A stretch of 47,704 bases of DNA, from NCBI GenBank assembly GCA_037447655.1, contig JBBHKE010001895.1, positions 126,001-173,704 on the forward strand. The letters run 5' to 3'. This DNA comes from Zygnema cylindricum (taxonomy: Eukaryota; Streptophyta; Zygnematophyceae; Zygnematales; Zygnemataceae). The notes beneath the pieces were generated by a model, which was not told where the DNA came from, made no database searches, and saw only the letters and a program-made list of their open reading frames with translations. Made by a program: the position numbers and the translations under genes. Shown piece by piece: positions 11,617 to 24,204 of the stretch. Numbering within the stretch: position 1 is the stretch's first letter; each line of letters begins with the position of its first letter.

Positions 11617-12620
11617 GAGCGAGGGTGAGAGGGATAGGGAGGGAGAGGGGGAGGGAGAGGGGGAGGGAGAGGGGGGAGAGAGGGAGGGGGAGAGGGGAGA
11701 GGGAGATGGCGGTGAGGGGGAAAGAAAAAGGAGGGGAAAGGGAGAGAGAGAGGGAGGGAAAGGGAGAAAGAGAGGGAGGGAAAGGGAAAGGGAGAGGGAG
11801 GGATAGAGAGAGGGGAGAGGGAGAGAGAGAGGGGGAGGGAGGGGAAGGGGGAGGGGGAGGGGGAGGTGGAAAGGGGGGAGGAGGGTGAGGTGGGGGGGAA
11901 CGAGGAAAGGGAGGGGGAGGGGGAGGGGAAGAAGAGAGGGAGGGCGAGGGGGAGGGGGAAAAGAAGAGGGAGAGCGAGAGTGGGAGAGGAAAGGACAGGG
12001 GGAATTTAAGGGAGAGGGAGAGGGAGCGAGAGGTGAAGGAAACATCAGAGGAAGGGGGAAGAGGACGAGGGAGAGGGAGGGGCAAAGGGTGAGGCATAGG
12101 TAGAGTGAGAGGGAAGGGGAGAGGGAAAGGGAGTGGGAGAGAGACATGGCGAGGAAGAGAGAGAGGGAGAGGGAGGGGGCTGGAAAGAGGGAGGGAGAGG
12201 GGAAGAGGTAGAGAGCGGACCGGGGAAAGGAAGAGGTAGGAGTGGCTAATGCATCGGAAGAGGAATAGCCTACCGGTTAGGTGGAGAGAGGGATATGGGG
12301 AAGGAGAGGGAGAGGGAGAGTGAGAGGGAGCTTTGGGAGAAAAGGAAGGGGAAGAGGGAAAGGGATAGGGAAGGAAAAGATAAAGGAAGAGGGAGATGGC
12401 GGGGGAGAGGGATAAAACGAGAGTGGTGTAGTGGCAGAGAGAGGGACACAAAGAGAAACGCAGAGAGGAAAAGGGGGGTGGAGAGGGAGAGGTAGAGGGG
12501 GAAGTATTGAGAGAGGGATATGGATAGGGAGAGGTAAATGTAGACGGAGATGGAAAGGGTTAGGGAGAGGTAGGGGAACGAGGAGAGGCAGGGAGAGGGG
12601 AAGGAGGAGTGGAATGGGTG
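11617..12620. repeat. GA-rich simple array (GGGAGA/GAGGGA), about 1 kb
   Basis: About 1 kb is almost only purine on the plus strand, made of shuffled GGGAGA, GAGGGG and GAAAGG words. The long open frames on both strands here (Ser/Pro/Leu-rich on minus, Gly/Glu/Arg-rich on plus) are by-products of the repeat. A second array of the same kind lies at 14113-14690. Confidence 0.95.
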
Positions 12621-12639
12621 TTGGGATATTGAGAGAATC

Positions 12640-13167
12640 GGCAGATCATCCGAAATCATGTTTTAGTTCAGTTTGTGTGCAGTTGTACTTTCAGTTGTTG
12701 TGACGTTTTGTTTGATCTAGTTTTTGTCACAATTGCTGTGTTTTTAACGGTTAGGTTTGGTTCGGTTCGACAGTTAAGTGATTAAGTGCGTACGACTTGG
12801 TATAGTGCCCGACACGTTTCTGGTGTGCCGTGAAGTTTTGTGGTTGTTTTGTTAAGTGTGTCAGTATATGTTTCTTTCCGTTGTTATTATTATTTACTGC
12901 GTTGTCTTTATATATGGTCGTTTTAGTGCGCGCCATGCTGTTTCGGCGCTTGAATGTGTTATCAGGCGCACGTCCCCCTGTAGACTTCGGCGCCGTTGTG
13001 TTTGTCTTTAGTTGTCTTGAGTTAGTGGTGTTAGTGGTCGTTAGTTTTCGGTCTAAGGAAGATAGATAATTCATTAGTCAATGTTTCAATAAGTTTTGTA
13101 TGCAGTCTGTAGTAGGAGATGCATCATGTGTCTGAGAGAGATACATATCAAAGTGTAGGGAGAGAAG
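12640..13167. repeat. Arm of an inverted repeat (partner 13380-13640)
   Basis: The block with GTTTTAGTGCGCG, TTTCGGCGCTTGAATG, CAGGCGCACGTCC and GACTTCGGCGCC (about 12920-12990) recurs as reverse complement at 13520-13610. GTATGCAGTCTG and GAGATGCATC near 13098-13125 recur inverted at 13385-13450. No gene is credible; the forms look like two opposed copies of one repeat, interrupted by the unit starting at 13168. Confidence 0.7.
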
Positions 13168-14112
13168 TGTTAAAAATCGATCAAGTGCTCCAGAGATGCT
13201 CACAAAAACAAATCAAATCTCACAGCGGAAGCTAAACAAACATATTTCACATAAAACACTCACGGCTCACAACAAAGCATGTCAGCCAAATATCAATATA
13301 TTAAACCGAAGCTTTCTTAATAACAACCTCTCTTCTTTCTTCCCTCAAATCATCTTTTCTCTCTACAACTAAATGTGTCACTCCTTACGTCACATAATGC
13401 ATCTCTACACAGACTGCACGATGCATCTCCCCAGACTGCATACTAAACTGATGGAAAACACTCACTAATATACCTCCTTAACACTGACAACTCACGACCA
13501 CTAACTCCACTAACTGAAAGCAGATGAGGGCGCCGAAGTCCACATGCGGACGTGCGCCTAAAAAGCATTCAAGCGCCGAAATAAAGTGACACGCACTAAA
13601 ACGTACTAGACACGTACTGCGCACTAAAAAGCATAGTCACCGTTCAAGACAAACGAACAAAACAGACTGAAACCAACTGAACCATGATACATAAATAATC
13701 TATGTACCGGCTGGTACTGAACAGCCGTACATTGAACGAACCAAAGGTACTCCGATGCAAATCGCGAAACCATTCTCAAAATCGAATCGCGCCACGCGAA
13801 CCAAAACATCAACGAACTCGCGGACGACCAATTCTCCACATCTCAACCGCCGATTCTTCCAATAATCCTAAAAAGAAGAACTTGGAAGGATGAAGTGTAA
13901 GACTCAAGATATATGTCAGAGTGAGTAAGAAGTGAGAGAGGGAGAGAATTTGTATTGAAAAGCCCTTCGGCTCAATATATTGTTATTTTGCCGATATGAA
14001 GGGAGCAAGCTGTGAGTGTTTTTTATTTGTAAATATGTATATTTAAGCTTCCGCTGTGAAATTGGAGTTTTATGTGTGAGCATTTCTGTGGGCACTTTTA
14101 GCGATCCTAACA
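13168..14112. mobile_element. Inverted-repeat unit with TGTTA...TAACA ends (fold-back)
   Basis: The first ~170 bp and the last ~150 bp are imperfect inverted copies. TCACAGCGGAAGCT, ACACTCACGGCT and AATATCAATATATT on the left are matched by the reverse complement of 13960-14100. The outer ends are TGTTAAAAATCG and CGATCCTAACA, resembling copia LTR ends placed head to head. It ends exactly where the second GA-rich array begins. No coding capacity was recognised. Confidence 0.6.
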
Positions 14113-14690
14113 ATGGGGGAGGGTTAGGGAGACGGCGGGGCTAAAGCAAAGGGGTGGGAGAAGGAGAAGGAGAGGGTGAGGGAAAGGGAGAAGGAGAGGA
14201 AGACGGGGAGGTGAGGGAGGAGAGGGATATATAGAGGGAGAGGGAGAAAGAGTGGGGAGAGTGAGGAGGGGAGAGGGAGGGGAGAGTGAGGAGGAGGACT
14301 AGAGATAGGGACAGGGGGGGGGGGAATAGGGAGAGGGAGAGGAAGACAGGGAGAGAGGAAGAGGAAGAGGGAGAGAAAAGGTTGGAGGGAGTGGAAGAGG
14401 GAGAGGGAAATGGAGTGCGAGGGGGAACACTAGAGATAGGGGCAGGGGGAGGAGGGAGAGGGAGAGGTGAGGGCAGAAGGAGAAGGAGAGGATGAGGGTG
14501 AGGCATAGGTAGAGAGAAGGTGAGGGAAAGGGAGTGGGAGAACAAAAGAGGAAGGGAGAAGGGGAGAGAAAGGCTTAGGCAGCGTGAGAGGGCGAGGAAG
14601 AGGGATAGCGAGAGGGAGAGTGAGAGGGAGAGAGGAAGGGAGAGGTAGAAGGAGAGCTAGAGGGAGAGGGAGAGGCAATGACAAATTCTG
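14113..14690. repeat. GA-rich simple array, about 0.58 kb
   Basis: The same composition as 11617-12620 (GAGGGAGAGG words), with a run of G near 14316. It is bounded on the left by the TAACA end of the fold-back unit and on the right by copy B of the GTGTTGGGTATCG family. Confidence 0.93.
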
Positions 14691-14699
14691 TTATCGGTA

Positions 14700-15092
14700 G
14701 TGTTGGGTATCGAGGACCCTTTGCCGATATTCGATATATATCGAATTTCAGGTACCCGATAATCGATATATCGCTTCGATATATCGAAAACCAAATTATC
14801 GCGATATATTGGCGATATATCGCCGATATATCGTATGGCCGATATATCGAGCCATAAAAAAAATAAAAATTTCATTTTTTTTTTCAACCCCCCCCCCCCT
14901 TTCAGGGGGGGGGGTGGTAAATATCCGTACGATTTTCCGTACTATGACTGTACGGACACCCATTTTTTTGCGATATATATCGTGATAATTTATGTTGGTC
15001 CCGGTACGATATATCGAGGAATCTGCTCGATCGATATTCGATATATCGAAAATCGCAATTATCGCGATATGAATTTACCTGATACCCAACAT
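14700..15092. mobile_element. TA-flanked GTGTTGGGTATCG element, copy B (short)
   Basis: A 393 bp short form. The left TIR is GTGTTGGGTATCG; the right end is TGATACCCAACAT (two changes), with TA on both sides. It is dominated by nested palindromes such as CGATATATCG and contains C and G homopolymer runs near 14888-14915. Confidence 0.82.
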
Positions 15093-15159
15093 TAATTTTT
15101 ACAGTCGCCTTCAAAAAGAGGTCGCAAAAGTCAAAATTTCCGATACCCGAATCCGACAA

Positions 15160-15395
15160 TTTTTTTTTTTTTCAAAATCTGAACACCCGAAACCAGGCCG
15201 GGTTATGTCACGCTCCTAAATTATTACCCGGTGCCCGATACGCGTTTACGAAAAAAAAAAAAAAACCGAACTCGATTTCCCGCGACTACCCGTAACCGCC
15301 CGTACCCGAATAAGTACAAAATTAGTGGTACATCTCCCTTATACCTTCCACGATACCAAGAGTACAAAGAACAATAATGATGGATGGTATAGACA
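15160..15395. repeat. Left arm of a composite inverted repeat
   Basis: Carries AACACCCGAAA, GATACGCGTTTACG, CGACTACCCGTA, then CCTTCCACGATACCAAGAG and a TGGATGGTAT block. The same blocks occur in reverse order and orientation at 16642-16862 and in direct orientation at 16040-16165 and 16565-16615. Confidence 0.7.
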
Positions 15396-15398
15396 CTA

Positions 15399-15816
15399 CA
15401 CCGTGAATCTTTATTAGCGTTTAGAAATTATTAGTGTCAATAATTAATTAGTGTTATTAATACTAATTTGGGTATTGCTTACTATAATTAATCCATAATT
15501 CTAATTTGGGTTTGCGAACGCGTTTGTCGCAAGCTCGACTCCATGTTTATTCTAAGCGCAGTTCTGTATACAACCGACATAAGTTAACTACCATTTTTGT
15601 ACGATTTTTGGTAACAAAGTACAATGTTGTACGAATAAACACCTTGCGTACACCACACTATTCATGAAATAAGTAGGTATGATTGTTAACGCTAATTAAC
15701 AAGAACCGTAATTAACGTCAAGGAAAAATTAGATTTGTTAATTGTATTACAGGTATCAATGTCAAAATTTAGGGGTGCCGATATAGAGTACATAAGGCTA
15801 ACAATGATTCACGGTG
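15399..15816. mobile_element. CACCG-type TIR element
   Basis: The left end is CACCGTGAATCTTTATTAG; the reverse complement of the right end is CACCGTGAATCATTGTTAG. TA flanks both sides and the element is 418 bp. Its right part (GGCACCCC...GACATTGATACC read on minus) also occurs at 9636-9700 in copy A. No transposase. Confidence 0.8.
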
Positions 15817-15829
15817 TACTGCACATAAT

Positions 15830-16035
15830 TGTAGTGGAACGTACCTACGAAACCTTCAATTTTATCGTTTGTCTGCTTAACCGACCGTACTCGACTTTGT
15901 TTTTTTTTGTTTTTTTAATCACCCGGCCAAATCCGATCGGCCCCCAAAATTTGGCATCCGAATCCGTTCCAGATCCGACACAGGCGGGCGAGTACCGGTC
16001 GAGTACGGATTCGGGTACACGATTGCGACCTCTAC
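15830..16035 (+). repeat. GTGGAACGT / CCCGAATCCGTTCC module, copy 2
   Basis: A direct repeat of 7648-7835 with the same word order: GTGGAACGTACCTAC, GGCCCCCAAAATTT, CCGAATCCGTTCC, GGATTCGGGTAC, GCGACCTCT. Confidence 0.7.
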
Positions 16036-16167
16036 TGTTACCCGGTATCTGATACGCGTTTACGGAAAAAAAAAGGTAACCGAAACTAGATTTCGCACGA
16101 CTACCCGTACCCTCCCGCATCCTAATAAGTACAAATTTGTGGTACATTTCCCTTTTACCTTGCACTA

Positions 16168-16562
16168 GTGTTGGGTATCGAGTACCGTTTGCCGATATTC
16201 GATATATATCAAATTTCTGGTACCCGATAATCGATATATCGCTTCGATATATCGAAAACCAAATTATCGCCGATATATCGAGGCATTAAATTTTTATTTT
16301 TTTCCCAATTTTTTTTTTCAACCCCCCCCCCCCTCTCCCACATTGAGCGCGCGCCGGGGGGGGGAGGGTAACCGTACGAATTTCCGTATGATTTCCCGTA
16401 CGATTTTCCGTACTAGGATTGTACGGACACCCAGTTTTTGCGATATATATCGCGATAATTTATGTTGGTCCCGGTACGATATATCGAGGAATCTGCTCGA
16501 TCGATATTCGATATATCGAATATCAAAATTATCGCGATATGAATTTACCCGATACCCAACAC
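16168..16562. mobile_element. TA-flanked GTGTTGGGTATCG element, copy C (short)
   Basis: A 395 bp short form with perfect 13 bp ends and TA on both sides, close in length and layout to copy B. It sits inside a copy of the composite repeat, whose paralogue at 15343-15360 lacks it. That gives a near-empty site and supports insertion at TA. Confidence 0.87.
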
Positions 16563-16566
16563 TACC

Positions 16567-16690
16567 TTCCACGACACCAAGAGTACAAAGTACAATAATG
16601 TTGGATAGTATGGACTTTACAGTATAGTACTGTACTGTAGTGTCCATACTATCCAACATTATTGTACTTTGTACTCTTGGTATCGTGGAA
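16567..16690. repeat. 49 bp hairpin with 48/49 matching arms
   Basis: Left arm 16567-16615 and right arm 16642-16690 are reverse complements with one mismatch (TTCCACGACACC against GGTATCGTGGAA). The 26 bp loop is itself partly palindromic (AGTACTGTACT). It is the junction where two copies of the composite repeat meet head to head. Confidence 0.93.
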
Positions 16691-16699
16691 TAAAAAGAG

Positions 16700-16862
16700 A
16701 GTACGATGAACGTTGTAATTTTGTACTTATCGGGTTACCGGGGGGTACGGGTAATCGCGAGAAATCGAATTTCGGTTAACTTTTATTTCCGTAAACGCGT
16801 ATCGGGTACCGGGCAACAAGTTAGGAGCCTGCAATAACCCGACCAGATTTCGGGTGTTCAGA
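16700..16862. repeat. Right arm of the composite inverted repeat
   Basis: Reverse-complement counterpart of 15160-15330: GTACGGGTAATCGCG, CGTAAACGCGTATCGGG, TTTCGGGTGTTCAGA. With the hairpin at 16567-16690 it closes a long interrupted inverted repeat. Confidence 0.7.
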
Positions 16863-17004
16863 TCAGTATATAAATAAGGGAAAGTTGTTTACCTTCGGGG
16901 AAACCCTTATATAGGCGCCCTGTCTCGATTTTTTCCCGTCACACGGCCGTACTGCGGGCACGATGTAGCGCTGCCGCCCGTCGCGGTATAGACCGCCGTA
17001 CCGT

Positions 17005-17468
17005 GGCAATATTCTAAGCTGCCGCCCGCCCGCTGGCGTAATTCTACGCTACCGCCCGCCGGGTGGCATAATTCTACGTTGCCGCCTGCTAGCGTGATTC
17101 TACGCACCCGCTCGGTGGCGTAACTGTGGCACAATTCTACGCTGCCGCCCGTCGGCGTCATTCTACGTTGCCAATTTTGCTGGCAATTTTCTACGTCGCC
17201 GGCAGCTGGCAATTTTCTACGCTGCCACCGGCTGGCAATTTTCTATTTTGTCGGCAGCTGGAATTATTATGTGTTGCCGCCCGGCTGGAATAATTATTCG
17301 CTGCCGCCGGGTGGCATAATTTTACGCTTGCCTGCCGTTGCTGTATATACTGCCGTACGGCTGGCGTAATATAACATTGCCAACCGTCGGTAAACAAACA
17401 GCCGTACCACTGACGTAATATAATGTTGCCAACCGTGGGTGTACAGACCGCCGAACCGCTGGCACAAT
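17005..17468. repeat. Degenerate GCC-rich minisatellite
   Basis: About 15 tandem copies of a 26-36 bp unit around AATTCTACGCTGCCGCC followed by a GGCTGGCAT-like spacer. Variants swap ATTCTACG for ATTTTCTACG and TATAACATTGCC. Open minus-strand frames here (GGSVELCH repeats) are by-products. Confidence 0.85.
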
Positions 17469-17470
17469 GT

Positions 17471-17843
17471 ACACCGCGAATCGTTATTAGTGTCAACAAC
17501 TCTAATTTGGGTTCTTAAAATTTTGATTTTTTTACTCAAATAGGATACATGATTTTAATTTTTCCTTGACGTTAATTAAAGTACCATACAAAATAGCGTA
17601 AAAAACGAAAGTACAATAAGATCAAAATAGTGTGATGTACAGTTGATGTCAGACCGTACCTAAATGTACCTTTTCAAGTGAAAAATTTACAAAAAATGAA
17701 ATAAATCAAATGCGCACGCATAGGAACGTGCGCTCAAAAAACGTAATTAGTCTGACACGTAAATTAGTCTGACATGTACAGATATTTAAATTTCACAACG
17801 GCGTACAATTTCTAATATTTTGTACGAATACATATGTTAATGC
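17471..17843. other. Lone CACCG-type end and spacer
   Basis: CACCGCGAATCGTTATTAG at about 17473 matches the TIR group, but no partner end was found before copy D. The rest is AT-rich with no gene. Confidence 0.5.
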
Positions 17844-17845
17844 TA

Positions 17846-19435
17846 GTGTTGGGTATCGAGGACCGTATGCCGATATTCGATATATATCGAATTTCAGGTA
17901 CCCGATAATCGATATATCGCTTCGATATATTGAATTTCAAATCATCGAGATATATCGCCGATATAGCGTGTCGGCGATATATCGAAGCCAAAAAAAATAA
18001 AAAATAAAAAAATCCCACAGGTTTTCAAAGTCTCGTGACTTCGGACAAAGTGACTGTAAAATCTTTGCCGGAAAGAAATACGGTTTTTTCCTGAAAGTCA
18101 GGAGAGTGAAGGAGATCTCTGAGGTACATTGACGAGGTACACTTGTGAATTACACGTACGTCATATGCAGGTACGATTTTACAGACGAAAAAGGTCGGTT
18201 TCCAGATATTCGATGATTTTTGAGATTTGGTTTACGTGGAACCACTCATATCAAAACACGTATGTAAAACTTTTTGACAAAAGATACGCGATGTACCCGA
18301 GGCCTCTGTATTCATAAATTTTGCTGTCCGTACTATTACAGAAACCTCCTCGTACCCCAAATAATTAATCATTACAATTTCAGAATTAGGCTGCGACCCC
18401 ATGTGGCTAAGTTCGGGTTTTTTTCTGTCGTTTTCCTTTATAACTTAGCGCCGTACTGCCTAAGTTGCGACCGTACGAAGAAATCGCAAATTTGTAAAGT
18501 ACAATTTGCGTCATTCTTGAACTTAGGATGTACGAAATTTTGTCGTCTTGCGGTTTTTTGACCCACTGTCACGTCATTTTCAAGCTTATCATAAAACACA
18601 TCGGCACTGTGTTTTAAGCTAAGCAAATCCGTCTACACCAATCTGAAAATATATTCCCACGTGTGAAAAGATTTTAAAAAAGTACAGGGTTTGTTTGTTT
18701 TTGTCGGCTTGCATGTTGTACGGCTTTTTTTTTGCAGGGGTCTCGACGCTGCAGTGTCATTTCACGCAAAGTTGAAAAGTCTGCGAACGTGAAAAATCTG
18801 CGAAGTAATGGCGGCCGGACGGGAGAGGTTTACGTCAAGGCATTTTGCACAGCCACGGGTGCAAGGCTGTACGTCAACGATGTCTCGCAAAGACATGCGA
18901 CATACCAAATCCGCAAATCGTTTCAAAAATTACGATGCGTCTTGCGACGCTTCAAAAAGTTTCAAGAAAATATGGTGCGTCATCACAAATTGTACACGGT
19001 GACAGCCGTCACGGGCGTTGTCGACGTATACAATTGTCACAAACTTAAGTAATAATTTCGAATGAACACATAGAGACACTTGAAATCCGGGTCCGCCGGA
19101 TCCGCGCTAAAATACAAAGTAAGTACGCTAAGTTACAACTACATGGGGCCGCAGCCTTAGTACTTTTGTCGGTTACATTTTGCGGCGTCTACATTTAAGT
19201 CACGGAACGAAAATCACGGCGTACGTGGCGTATTAGACAATTTGACTTTTTCGCTAAAATAACATATTATATAAAAAAATAAAAAAAATAAATTTAAAAA
19301 ATACTATGCATCACGATATATATCGCGATAGTTTATGTTGGTCTCGGTACGATATATCGAGGATCCTGCTCGATCGATATTCGATATATCGAATATCGAG
19401 ATTATCGCGATATGAATTTACCCGATACCCAACAC
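17846..19435. mobile_element. TA-flanked GTGTTGGGTATCG element, copy D (long)
   Basis: A 1590 bp long form with perfect 13 bp ends, TA flanks and the palindrome blocks at both ends. It holds a nested TTA-flanked element (18389-19156). Right of that insertion, the block at 19160-19250 (CGGTTACATTTTGCGGCGTC, GTCACGGAACGAAAATCA) is shared with copy A at 8928-9020, so the long forms have a common core that B and C lack. Open frames near 18732-19052 resemble no known transposase. Confidence 0.82.
18389..19156. mobile_element. PIF/Harbinger-like TIR element nested in copy D
   Basis: Left end GGCTGCGACCCCATGT; reverse complement of the right end GGCTGCGGCCCCATGT; TTA lies directly outside both. A three-base TTA duplication is typical of PIF/Harbinger and Tourist-type MITEs. 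768 bp; no transposase recognised. Confidence 0.75.
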
Positions 19436-19437
19436 TA

Positions 19438-20213
19438 GTTATCGGTAACATAATTTTAATCTGTAATAATAATTTATAATTTTAAATTAATAAAATATTA
19501 TTATCTATTCATATATAATAAATTAATAGTTACTATACTAAAATTATTCTTGTCACAGTTACGAGATTTTTGCAAAAGCAACAAATTTTATCAATTATAT
19601 TTCTTTTGCAAAAATATCATCACAAAAATGTCATAAACAAAAGCAAGTTTGGCATATCATCCAAATAAAAGTAAAGAGTAACCTTAAAAAAAACGCTTAT
19701 AAATGGAGTAAATTGAAAAGTCATATCCGTACAAAGTAAAAGTGCAAAGTAAAAGTAAAAAGTAATAGTACAAAGTAAAAGTAAAAGTACAAAGTCCTCC
19801 CTATTTTAAGAGATTTAATGCCAAAACCTCGTTTCATAAGTGAGTAACTTGAAAACTTGCTTGGGTTTAGTAACTTTTGTAAACCCAAGGAGGTACGGCA
19901 TATTACTACAGGCAAAAAATATATTGGTCCAGTCACCTTTCAAAAAATGCATTACCCATGAATGCATATAATTTAAAAAATATTTCCTTTCAATTTCTTC
20001 CTAAACGTAACGAGATTTACTGCCTGACCCTCCTCCCTTTTTCCTCCCTTTTCCCTTACTTTTCCCTCCCTTTTTCCTCCCTTTTCCCTCCCTTTTCCCT
20101 CTCTTTCCTGAGCGATTTAGTGGGAAACATTCCCACTTCACTTCTAAAGCATGTTATTAGAGGAGAAAAAATGTACGGCCACCATCCGAGAAATCTGCAC
20201 CGTCCTTTCTCGT
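19438..20213. other. AT-rich spacer downstream of the CAP gene
   Basis: No gene. It contains an AAAGTAAAAGT simple repeat (19735-19796) and a CCCTTTTCCCTCC-type pyrimidine repeat (20030-20105) just past the end of the minus-strand CAP gene. Confidence 0.6.
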
Positions 20214-22343
<2,130 letters not shown>

Positions 22344-24204
22344 CTGTTAACATTAGTAAAAAAAAAGAGGGGGAGAGCGAGAAATAAGAACTAATAATAG
22401 AGGGGACAGATGAGTTTGTGGGGCATTAAAGAACACGCGTCGAAACACATAGTCACGCATTGTCACGGAGAAAATATTGTTTCACCAAATGGTAAAACAA
22501 ATAGGAAAAGGAGAACTTAATGTTGCACAAGTCTTTTCACCAACATAATGTAGATTGACAAATTTGGAGCCTTTCCAGACTACTTCCTAAGCAAGTTAAC
22601 AAATCGAATATTTTGGGTGAAAAGCTTGGTGCATTTAAAATACACATGCGTTCTGACAGAATGTACCTTAGAAAAAAAACATGCCTAGTGCTTTTGCTCA
22701 ATAATGATATAGCAATAACATAGTAATGGCATAATACAGTATGAAAAGCAATGATATAGTAATGATAAATTATAATACGACATATAAATGAATTAGCATG
22801 ATATCGTACATTTGATATACCAATGGTATAGAAAGTATATAGTACAAAACGATGTAGTGAAGATACCATATATATGATACAGCAATGACCTAGTAGTGAT
22901 GGAATATAGTATGATATAGTAGTGATGAGTAGTGGTATCGTGCATATGATGTAGATATGATATCGTATGATAAAGTTTCGTTGTTCTTCTAAAGAAGTGA
23001 TACTCACTAAATAAGCCATTACTGCTAAGAAATAACAAGTGTCTGATTGATTTAGTATTTATAAATATTATTATTGTAGATACCGATAAAAATAATAATA
23101 AATACCAATCACCAATGACCACTTACAAATACGGAATACATACAACAACGATAAAGACCAAGTTCAAGAAATATAACAACACACAATAACAACAATGATA
23201 ACAAAAGCGATAGCAATAACGATGGCAATAACATTAGCTAAATGTGCAGCATATGGTATAACACTATTGCTACTATTACTAAAATTTTGATACTATTATT
23301 GCTCTAATCATTACTATTATTGCTTCTATTATTAGAAATTACTCTCGGTATTGTTATTGCTGTTACGTTCATTGTTACCATTGTTGCTAATATGATTATT
23401 AACATTATAATTTCACTATTGCTATTATTCTTACTGGTGTAAAAAAAGAAAAAGTTGCTAAAACAACCGACATTGGTTGTATTTATTGGAATTCCCTATT
23501 GAATCTATGTTTAACTGACCTCTAATTATTTTAGTCCTCAAAGCTAAGTCCGAATTCTAGAATTTGGTTTAGCGCTCCATACTTTCTTGCTTTTTTCTTT
23601 GTACATACCTTTGGTAGAATGGAAGACCCCTTTCGGAAAAATTGGGAACCATTCTTCATACTGATATACCCTCACAGGAAACCGTACTCTTTTTTGTCGG
23701 TTACTTAGATTACTTTTCACTTTCTGGATGAAACCTTCACTAGATGTACCTCCAAAGCCGTGTGTTGCACCTTCTCGTTTTACTTTCCCTTTTTCGCTTA
23801 AAAGGAACTTTGTTTTCTTGTGGAAAGATTTTTAGCTAAGACAAATACAGACGACAAACCTCTCTTTCGTGTGTTCCTTTTTTTCTCTATTCACTTGTCT
23901 TTCTCCTTCGGCCTTCTAGTTTTGACCTCTTTCACTAATGTGCATTTCCTATTTTGACCTTTAACAGCCTTAATTTATCAGTAATTTATCTTAGAAACGA
24001 GTTTGGAAAAAGAATTCTCACCCAATTCGCATTCAATTGCATAAAGGGTTTTATATCTTCCAGTAAATTCCCTGGAACAAAATAAAACAGAAAAATATAT
24101 ATATAAATATTAAAAAACAAATAAAATTTGTGGCTTCAACAATTGTATGAGAATTAAATTGAGCAATATTGCATTCAACAACATCAAATAGAAAAATATC
24201 AAAC
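22344..24204. other. Spacer between the CAP and crystallin-like genes
   Basis: No gene was recognised. 22690-22960 repeats ATGATATAGTA and AGCAATGATATAG words, and 23160-23430 repeats AATAACAA and ATTACTATTATTGCT. The missing first exon of the CAP gene may lie here. Candidate short minus-strand starts were examined, but none has a convincing signal peptide. Confidence 0.5.

Noticed and set aside
11513-12451. 312-codon Ser/Pro/Leu-rich minus-strand frame
   Set aside because: It lies over the purine array; low complexity keeps several frames open on both strands at once.
14141-14545. 134-codon Ser/Pro-rich minus-strand frame
   Set aside because: By-product of the second GA-rich array, with overlapping open frames in the other phases.
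17005-17468. Tandem array considered as CRISPR
   Set aside because: Units are degenerate and contiguous, without constant repeats separated by unique spacers, in a plant nuclear context.
18732-19052. Overlapping frames in the TTA-flanked element within copy D, considered as transposase
   Set aside because: No DDE or HTH pattern and several competing frames; probably chance.
22537-23019. 160-codon Tyr/Ile-rich minus-strand frame
   Set aside because: Encoded by AT-rich ATGATATAGTA-type repeats; no family likeness and no suitable splice phase to the CAP exons.
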